12,803 bases of DNA. Source: DASQDN01 sp035630195. Lineage in GTDB: Bacteria > Acidobacteriota > Terriglobia > Bryobacterales > Bryobacteraceae. Below are positions 7,406-12,803 of the stretch, one piece after another (position 1 is the stretch's first letter; every line of letters starts with the position of its first letter). A program made the position numbers and the translations under genes. The notes under the pieces were generated by a model. The model had not been told where the DNA came from and made no database searches. It was given only the letters and a program-made list of their open reading frames with translations. Where the stretch lies: positions 1-12,803 of the forward strand of contig DASQLD010000286.1 in NCBI GenBank assembly GCA_035630195.1. Direction: 5' to 3'.

Positions 7406-7617
7406 CGCTCGATGCGCGTCTCCACATCAGGGCAGGCGATTGACTCAGCCACGATTATTCGTGCGGTGTTGAACGTCATTACACAGTCACGCGCAGGCTC
7501 GGAGCTCTACCGATGCCGCCGACCTTTCGGTCTCGGATTAATCTCGCGACGCGTGTCAATCGTTCCCTCGGAACGGATGCTTTCTGCTACGCACGTGGAC
7601 CGAACTGACTGTAAAGA
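7406..7617. other. Intergenic region upstream of the TonB-receptor-like gene
   Basis: No gene is supported here. The one clear structure is a short perfect hairpin at 7561-7575, CGTTCC-CTC-GGAACG (6-bp stem, 3-base loop). It is not followed by a T-run, so it is not a convincing intrinsic terminator for the VOC gene. It lies 42 bases before the -35 box of the next gene and could equally be a regulatory or chance element. Confidence 0.4.
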
Positions 7618-7647
7618 TTGACAAGACAGTCGAGCTCACCATATGAT
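7618..7647 (+). promoter_or_regulatory. Sigma70-type promoter for the TonB-receptor-like gene
   Basis: A perfect -35 box, TTGACA (7618-7623), is followed after 18 bases by TATGAT (7642-7647), five of six matches to the -10 consensus. Transcription would start near 7654, giving a leader of roughly 47 bases before the ATG at 7701. It is the best promoter match I found in the window. Confidence 0.65.
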
Positions 7648-7689
7648 CGCCCCAAATGCCTCACAAGCGATTGTGAAGGTTGAAAAATT

Positions 7690-7694
7690 GGAGG
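7690..7694 (+). promoter_or_regulatory. Ribosome binding site of the TonB-receptor-like gene
   Basis: GGAGG lies six bases before the ATG at 7701. This rules against the in-frame TTG at 7680, which would put the site inside the coding region and add a charged prefix ahead of the signal peptide. Confidence 0.8.
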
Positions 7695-7700
7695 TGTTCT

Positions 7701-10700
7701 ATGACCCTCAGCCGCCTCACCGCTTGTGGCCTGCTTGCCTTGTTGTCGCTACCGGCACAGACCATTACAGGCTCCATCACCGGAACTGTGTCGGATCAAA
7801 GCTCGCTGCCCGTCCAGGACGCAACGGTAACTCTCACCAATCAAGCAACTGGCGCTCAGCGCGAAGCTCAGACAGATGCCCGCGCAGACTTTCTCTTCTC
7901 CGGGCTCCCGCCGGGTCAGTACAGTCTCTCGATTCGCGCGTCGGGATTCAAGACTGTCGAACGTTCCGGAATCGTGTTATCTGCTTCCGAGCGTCTTGCC
8001 ATAGGCGAAATTGTTCTCGCAGTTGGTGAAGTCACCGAGAAGGTGACGGTTTCCGAGCAGGTCGCAGCCGTCCAGACGGCCAGCGCCGAACGTTCTGGCG
8101 TGATCACTGCGGCGCAGGTGGACAGCATTCCCATAAAGGGGCGGAATATCAGTTCGCTGGTTCAACTGCTCCCCGGAGTGGTGCTTCTTTCCGACTCCGA
8201 TTCCCTCTCGCGCACGTTTTCTTTTTCCGTTCAGGGCAATAACACGCAATTCAATCAGATCAGCCTTGACGGTGTGCCCATTAGTCAACAGGACGTGCAG
8301 ACTCCCACGGTCAGCCAGGACGCAATTGCTGAAGTCAAGGTGCTCCTCACGAACTACCAGGCTGAGTACGGCCGTCTATCGGGAGCGAACGTTCAGCTTG
8401 TATCCAAATCGGGTTCGAGGGAATTCCATGGTTCAGGCGCATACTACAAGCGCCATGAACAATGGAATGCGAATAACTTCTTCAACAATCGTCTCGGCCG
8501 TCCTAACCCGATCTATCGCTTCAACACTTGGAACTACACGGTAGGTGGCCCGGTCTTCATTCCCGGCAAATTTAATCGCAATCGTGACAAGCTGTTCTTC
8601 TTCTGGAGCCAGGAAGGCTGGCCTTTGAAGACCTCTGATCCGATTGCGCAGCGCACGGTTCCCACGGAACTCGAGCGCCAGGGAGACTTCTCCCGTTCGT
8701 TCGACGTGAACGGAGCGTTGATTGTGGTCACTGACCCGACGACACGCGCGCCGTTTCCCGGCAACCGTGTGCCTGCCAACCGGCTCGATCCTAATGGTGT
8801 AGCGCTGCTGAAAGCTTTCCCGGCGCCGAATTTCACCGACCTGACTATCTCGCGCGGGAATTACAACTATCTCTTTCCGGCGACGCGCGACAATCCGCTC
8901 ACTACGCAAACCCTGAAGCTCGATTACAACATCAGCTCGAAACAATTACTGTACGGAACCTACACCTGGTCAAAGGAAGAAAGAACGGGCTCGATCGGGA
9001 TGGGAGGTTTCAACAATTCCAATTGGCCGCAGATGAGCCGTACGACGAAACGGAACGGCAAGGCGCTCACTTTGCGGCACCAGAGCATCTTCAGCCCGCA
9101 GCTTATCAATGAGGCAACCTTCGGCTTCACCATGTTCCCTGAGCGCGATGAGATTCCCGATTCCGAATTAACTCGCAATCAACGAGAGCCGCTTGGATAC
9201 ACGCTTGGCCAGTTTGTCCCATCCGCCAACCCGTTGGACCTTCTTCCCGCCGCAAACTTTGGAGGTGTTCCGAATGCCGCGAACCTCGCTGTTGAGCGTC
9301 GCCTGCCGCAAGCAGCCGATCAGGGCATTGCCACGATCGTGAATAATGTCTCCTACAACCGCTCATCGCATCTGATCAAGGCGGGGTTCTATCTGGACCT
9401 CAGTTGGCGCGACAGCTACAACCCTTCGAACTTCAATGGACTTTTCGATTTTGGTCGAAATGCTACCAACCCGCTTGATACCGGGTATGCCTACTCTAAT
9501 GCCGCTCTGGGCGTTTATTCGTCGTATACGGAAACCAGTCAGCGCATCTGGTACAGGATGCGAAGCTCCAATGTCGAGTGGTTTGTTCAGGACACGTGGA
9601 AGGTGAATCGCCGTCTCACCCTCGACTACGGCATGCGTTTTTATTGGATACGCCCCCAATACGACTCGGACGACCAAGTCTCGGGCTTCCTCCCCGAACG
9701 GTACGATCCCTCGAAGCAAGTGCAGCTACTCTGGCCCGCGCGCGTCAATAACGTACGGGTTGCGCAGAACCGACTCACAGGTGAGACGTTTCCTGCCGCT
9801 ATGATCGGTGCAATCGTACCGGGTGTAGGAGATCCGAACAACGGCCTCGTGGTCCCCGGCAGCGATACCTCTGTGCCTCGAAGTTTCTCGGGTGATCCTG
9901 GTGTCAAGTTCGGCCCGCGGATTGGGTTCGCCTTAGATCCATCAGGCAAGGGCAGGACCGCGATCCGCGGCGGCTTCGGTTTGTTTTCTGCAATCGACCA
10001 GGAGCGCCAGACCAGTTTGATGATCGGTCAAGCCCCGCTAGTGCAGAACCCAATCCTGTATTACGGCACAATGGCGACTCTGTTAGGCTCGGCGAGTAGC
10101 ATCTTCCCACCCGCTGTAACCACTCGCGACTTGACAGGCCATCTTCCTACAACTATGAACTTCAGCTTCTCCGTTCAGCACAATGTTGGAGCGGGCATAG
10201 TGGTGGATGCGGGATATGTGGGCTCGCTTGGCCGTCATCTTTGGCGCCAGCGCGACCTAAACTATATTCCTTTTGGCGCGAACTTCCTTCCTGAAAATCG
10301 GGATCCTTCCAATCCCACTAGCCCACTACCACCTTCGTTTCTTCGGCGTTACGTAGGTCTCTCCGAGATTCCGAAGATCGAGTACGATGCGACATCGAAT
10401 TACCACTCGTTCCAATTGAACGTGAATCGGCGATTATCTCGAGGGATCCAGATCGGAGGCGCATGGACGTGGTCGAAAGCAATGGATTACGGACAGGGCA
10501 CTAACCAGACCCCTGGATTGATCTCGAGCCAATTACCCGCCCGATGGTTCTATTCGCTATCGGACGTCGATCGAAGGCACGTGCTCAAGATCAACTGGGT
10601 TTGGGATCTCCCGAGAGTTCCTGTTCCGGGGAAAGCGCTCGACCTGATCATGAATCGTTGGCAGATATCGGGAATCGCAAGCTTCATCAGCGGCCGGCCG

Positions 10701-11129
10701 ACCGGAGTGGGATGGTCCACTACGACTGCCGTGGACGTAACAGGGACTCCGTCCGACAGCGCGCGCATAGTCGTCACGGACAATCCAGTGCTGCCGAAGA
10801 GCGAGCGAACGTTTTTCAGGAACTTCCGTACGGAAGTGTTCCGTGCGCCTGCGGTCGGCACCCTTGGCAACGCGGCGCGGAACTTGCTTCGACAGCCCGG
10901 GACAAATAACTGGGACATGACAGCGACCAAAAATATTCCTATCACCGAACGTTTCCGCATCCAGCTTCGCTGCGAACTTTACAACGCGTTTAACCACACG
11001 CAATTCACATCGTTCGATACGGCTGCGCGCTTCGATGCGCAAGGCAATCAAGTGAATACCAACTTGGGCGCCTTCACCGCGGCTGCTCCTGCGCGAGTGA
11101 TGCAACTCGCGCTGCGAGCTAACTTTTGA
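7701..11129 (+). CDS. TonB-dependent-receptor-like outer membrane protein with carboxypeptidase-regulatory domain (Oar-like)
   Basis: This 1142-residue protein has the layout of the large Oar-like receptors that are numerous in Acidobacteria. A Sec signal peptide covers about residues 1-20 (LLALLSLPAQ). A CarboxypepD_reg-like beta-sandwich covers about 22-108 (GSITGTVSD, GLPPGQYSLSIRASGF). A plug-like domain lies at about 125-237, with IPIKGRNISSLVQLLPGV, SLDGVPIS and EYGRLSGANVQLVSKSG. A long beta-barrel region follows, with family signatures FHGSGAYYKRHEQWNANNFF, GGPVFIPGKFNRNRDKLFFF and, near the end, IQLRCELYNAFNHTQF. It finishes on a terminal phenylalanine (ALRANF), as expected for assembly into the outer membrane. 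Family members are thought to move large substrates, often glycans or peptides, with TonB energy; the substrate cannot be read here. I see no clear N-terminal TonB box. It has its own promoter and strong ribosome binding site. The downstream phospholipase is on the same strand, 119 bp away. Confidence 0.93.
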   Translation: MTLSRLTACGLLALLSLPAQTITGSITGTVSDQSSLPVQDATVTLTNQATGAQREAQTDARADFLFSGLPPGQYSLSIRASGFKTVERSGIVLSASERLAIGEIVLAVGEVTEKVTVSEQVAAVQTASAERSGVITAAQVDSIPIKGRNISSLVQLLPGVVLLSDSDSLSRTFSFSVQGNNTQFNQISLDGVPISQQDVQTPTVSQDAIAEVKVLLTNYQAEYGRLSGANVQLVSKSGSREFHGSGAYYKRHEQWNANNFFNNRLGRPNPIYRFNTWNYTVGGPVFIPGKFNRNRDKLFFFWSQEGWPLKTSDPIAQRTVPTELERQGDFSRSFDVNGALIVVTDPTTRAPFPGNRVPANRLDPNGVALLKAFPAPNFTDLTISRGNYNYLFPATRDNPLTTQTLKLDYNISSKQLLYGTYTWSKEERTGSIGMGGFNNSNWPQMSRTTKRNGKALTLRHQSIFSPQLINEATFGFTMFPERDEIPDSELTRNQREPLGYTLGQFVPSANPLDLLPAANFGGVPNAANLAVERRLPQAADQGIATIVNNVSYNRSSHLIKAGFYLDLSWRDSYNPSNFNGLFDFGRNATNPLDTGYAYSNAALGVYSSYTETSQRIWYRMRSSNVEWFVQDTWKVNRRLTLDYGMRFYWIRPQYDSDDQVSGFLPERYDPSKQVQLLWPARVNNVRVAQNRLTGETFPAAMIGAIVPGVGDPNNGLVVPGSDTSVPRSFSGDPGVKFGPRIGFALDPSGKGRTAIRGGFGLFSAIDQERQTSLMIGQAPLVQNPILYYGTMATLLGSASSIFPPAVTTRDLTGHLPTTMNFSFSVQHNVGAGIVVDAGYVGSLGRHLWRQRDLNYIPFGANFLPENRDPSNPTSPLPPSFLRRYVGLSEIPKIEYDATSNYHSFQLNVNRRLSRGIQIGGAWTWSKAMDYGQGTNQTPGLISSQLPARWFYSLSDVDRRHVLKINWVWDLPRVPVPGKALDLIMNRWQISGIASFISGRPTGVGWSTTTAVDVTGTPSDSARIVVTDNPVLPKSERTFFRNFRTEVFRAPAVGTLGNAARNLLRQPGTNNWDMTATKNIPITERFRIQLRCELYNAFNHTQFTSFDTAARFDAQGNQVNTNLGAFTAAAPARVMQLALRANF

Positions 11130-11140
11130 TAAGAAAAGTT
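11121..11140 (+). terminator. Weak hairpin overlapping the receptor stop codon
   Basis: AACTTTT (11121-11127) and AAAAGTT (11134-11140) form a perfect 7-bp stem around a 6-base loop that begins right after the stem's first arm and includes the end of the TGA stop. The stem is AT-rich and no T-run follows, so termination is doubtful. It could instead be a weak mRNA 3'-end structure. Confidence 0.25.
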
Positions 11141-11160
11141 CGTTGTGCTTACTCCGAGAC

Positions 11161-11189
11161 AACACGCGTGTTCAACATAGCGCTATAAA
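11161..11189 (+). promoter_or_regulatory. Possible phospholipase promoter with a 12-bp palindrome
   Basis: A perfect 12-bp palindrome, AACACGCGTGTT (11161-11172), lies in the gap before the phospholipase gene. A TATAAA (11184-11189) downstream is a fair -10 box, and the palindrome falls where its -35 box would be. No good -35 match is present. The arrangement would suit an operator or activator site, but one palindrome of this length can occur by chance. Confidence 0.3.
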
Positions 11190-11239
11190 CTAGAATTTCG
11201 ATGAAGCGGAAGTCCAGCCTCATCCATTAGCAAGTAAAC

Positions 11240-11243
11240 GGAG
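11240..11243 (+). promoter_or_regulatory. Ribosome binding site of the phospholipase gene
   Basis: GGAG lies five bases before the ATG at 11249 and supports that start, which places the twin-arginine motif at residues 6-7, as expected for a Tat signal. Confidence 0.6.
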
Positions 11244-11248
11244 TCGAA

Positions 11249-12803
11249 ATGTCTCTCGATAACAGGCGCCAGTTCCTACGGTCGGCGAGTGCTGTTGCCG
11301 CACTAGCTACTCTGCCCGCCAGCATCCGCAGAGCCCTGGCTGTTCCTGCCTTCACCAAAGCCGGCGCTATCGAAGACATCAAGCACGTTGTCATTCTGAT
11401 GCAGGAAAATCGCTCCTTTGATCACTACTTCGGAACTATGAAGGGAGTGCGAGGCTTTGGCGATCGCCACCCGATTCCGTTGGAGAGTGGCAAACCCGTG
11501 TGGCATCAATCCGACGGCGTCAGGGAGATCCTGCCGTTTCATCTTGACACCAAAATCACAAGCGCACTTCGTGTCCCCGGAACCCCTCACTCATTCTCGG
11601 ATTCGCAGGCGGCTTGGAACCAGGGCAAATTTGGCTTCTGGCCAAAGTTTAAAACGCAGTACTCCATGGGCCACTATAAGCGGGACGATATCCCGTTCCA
11701 ATTCGCTCTTGCGGAAGGATTCACCATTTGTGATGCGTACCATTGCTCGGTGACAACCGGAACGGATCCGAACCGGATCGTGTTTTGGTCAGGGTCGAAT
11801 TTCAACCCGGAACTGAGAGCTCGCGGTGAGAACTGCACAGATGCGGACTCTGAGCCGAATAACCTTCGGTGTTGGGTGAAAGGCGCCTTGCCCACTCCCG
11901 GTTATGTCTATCAAGGTTCCGCCTTTAAATGGGCTACTATTCCTGATGTCCTGCAACGTGCCGGAATCACTTGGCGTTTCTATCAGGATCCAAACGACAA
12001 TTGGACCGGCGCCATGCATGGCTGTCTGGCCTTTGAAAGCTTCAGAAGCGCCGGCAAGGAGTCGCCACAGTATCGCAACGGAATGTCGCATTGGTCTCTG
12101 GAGCAGCTTGCCCAGGATGTGCAGAATGATGCCCTTCCTCAGGTTTCATGGGTGCTCCCGCCGGCGGACTGGTCAGAACACCCGTCGCGATCCACTCCGC
12201 TTCAGGGCGCCGAGTTTACTGCGCAAGTCCTGAACACTCTCACAGCCAATCCCGAAGTATGGAGCAAGACGGTATTCCTGCTGACCTTCGACGAGAATGA
12301 CGGTCAATTTGATCACGTACCCCCGCCCGCAGTGCCCTCTTTCAATCGGGATGGCTCCATTGCGGGCAAGTCTACTTTGGATCTTCGGGGAGAATACTTT
12401 GCAGGAGCGGAGGGCGAATACGTAAAGCCGGAAGATACTATCTCAGGCGCCGTTCGACCGTGGGGCCTTGGACCGCGAGTGCCACTCTACATCATCTCTC
12501 CGTGGAGCAAGGGCGGATGGGTCAATTCACAAGTCTTTGATCACACTTCCGTCGGGCAGTTCCTCGAAAAGCGCTTCGGGATTAAGATTCCAGGTATCAG
12601 CCCTTGGCATCGAGTTGTGTGTGGCGATCTGACGTCCGCTTTCGATTTCGTTAGCCCGAATGACCCTGCGTTTCTCAGGCTGCCGGACGTAACTGGTTCG
12701 GTAGCAGTGGTGGCAGAACACAGCAAGCGCCCGAAACCAATTCCTCCTGACCTCCCTCGCGCGCCTTTTCAAGAACCCGGGATTCGTCCGTCCCGAGCAC
12801 TCC
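11249..12803 (+). CDS. Tat-exported phospholipase C / phosphoesterase family protein, partial
   Basis: I translated this gene by hand: 518 codons run open to the right edge without a stop. The N-terminus MSLDNRRQFLRSASAV carries a twin-arginine motif (R6-R7-Q-F-L-R) and a hydrophobic stretch ending near RALA (28-31), so export through Tat is expected. The rest matches the bacterial phospholipase C/acid phosphatase phosphoesterase family (PF04185). Signatures are HVVILMQENRSFDHYFG at 46-62 (with the metal-binding E53-N54 pair), a TTGTDPNR segment at 169-176 where the nucleophile threonine or serine of the family is expected, E-H-P-S at 310-313, TFDENDGQFDHV at 346-357 (metal-binding D348-E349) and FDHTS at 430-434. 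Known members cleave phosphodiester or phosphomonoester bonds in phospholipids or other phosphate esters outside the cytoplasm. Substrate choice cannot be decided here. All expected catalytic motifs are present, so it should be active. Only the C-terminal tail is missing. Confidence 0.93.
   Translation, partial: MSLDNRRQFLRSASAVAALATLPASIRRALAVPAFTKAGAIEDIKHVVILMQENRSFDHYFGTMKGVRGFGDRHPIPLESGKPVWHQSDGVREILPFHLDTKITSALRVPGTPHSFSDSQAAWNQGKFGFWPKFKTQYSMGHYKRDDIPFQFALAEGFTICDAYHCSVTTGTDPNRIVFWSGSNFNPELRARGENCTDADSEPNNLRCWVKGALPTPGYVYQGSAFKWATIPDVLQRAGITWRFYQDPNDNWTGAMHGCLAFESFRSAGKESPQYRNGMSHWSLEQLAQDVQNDALPQVSWVLPPADWSEHPSRSTPLQGAEFTAQVLNTLTANPEVWSKTVFLLTFDENDGQFDHVPPPAVPSFNRDGSIAGKSTLDLRGEYFAGAEGEYVKPEDTISGAVRPWGLGPRVPLYIISPWSKGGWVNSQVFDHTSVGQFLEKRFGIKIPGISPWHRVVCGDLTSAFDFVSPNDPAFLRLPDVTGSVAVVAEHSKRPKPIPPDLPRAPFQEPGIRPSRAL

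Noticed and set aside
7490..7545. A tRNA-like stretch (GGAGCTCTACCGATGCC on the plus strand, TGGTAGAGC-like on the minus)
   Set aside because: I could not build an acceptor stem, anticodon arm and T-arm with the GTTCGA motif around it on either strand.
7561..7575. Hairpin CGTTCC-CTC-GGAACG as an intrinsic terminator of the VOC gene
   Set aside because: There is no T-run after the stem, and it lies more than 150 bases past the stop codon. It is kept only as a note in the intergenic entry.
7643..8029. A 128-codon plus-strand frame overlapping the receptor start
   Set aside because: It overlaps the signal peptide and regulatory domain of the receptor gene in another frame, and the product is unrecognisable.
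10557..11165. A 202-codon minus-strand frame
   Set aside because: It is antisense to the conserved C-terminal barrel of the receptor-like protein and has no family resemblance.

Overview
The window reads as a chromosomal segment of an Acidobacteriota bacterium, probably of the Solibacter/Bryobacter type. The grounds are a long TonB-receptor-like protein with an N-terminal carboxypeptidase-regulatory domain (the Oar-like type that is greatly expanded in this phylum), a DUF1592/DUF1587/DUF1588 haem protein next to a DUF1552 protein, and moderately GC-rich coding sequence. This placement rests on gene content only; there is no rRNA or tRNA in the window.

Left part (1-5247, minus strand). Three co-directional genes with very short gaps form a likely operon, read from right to left. 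They are an 812-residue cytochrome-like PSD-family protein with two CXXCH haem sites, a Tat-exported DUF1552 (HXXSHH) protein, and an ankyrin-repeat protein with a Sec-type signal peptide that runs off the left edge. All three appear to be exported, so they probably work together in the periplasm or at the cell surface. Their function is not established.

Middle part (5248-6919). The minus strand carries the clear remains of a serine hydrolase of the beta-lactamase/class C type. The homologous reading jumps between frames about eight times, and the SxxK catalytic motif reads T-A-S-T. The flanking genes are intact, so this looks like genuine decay rather than poor sequence. A divergent gene region follows.

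Right part (6920-12803, plus strand). A small VOC-fold protein of the PhnB/3-dmu-9_3-mt family probably starts at a GTG. Next is a 1142-residue TonB-dependent-receptor-like outer membrane protein, preceded by a good sigma70-type promoter (TTGACA, 18 bp, TATGAT) and a strong ribosome binding site. Last is a Tat-exported phospholipase C/phosphoesterase (PF04185 type) that runs off the right edge. No CRISPR array, insertion sequence, RNA gene or attachment site was seen.
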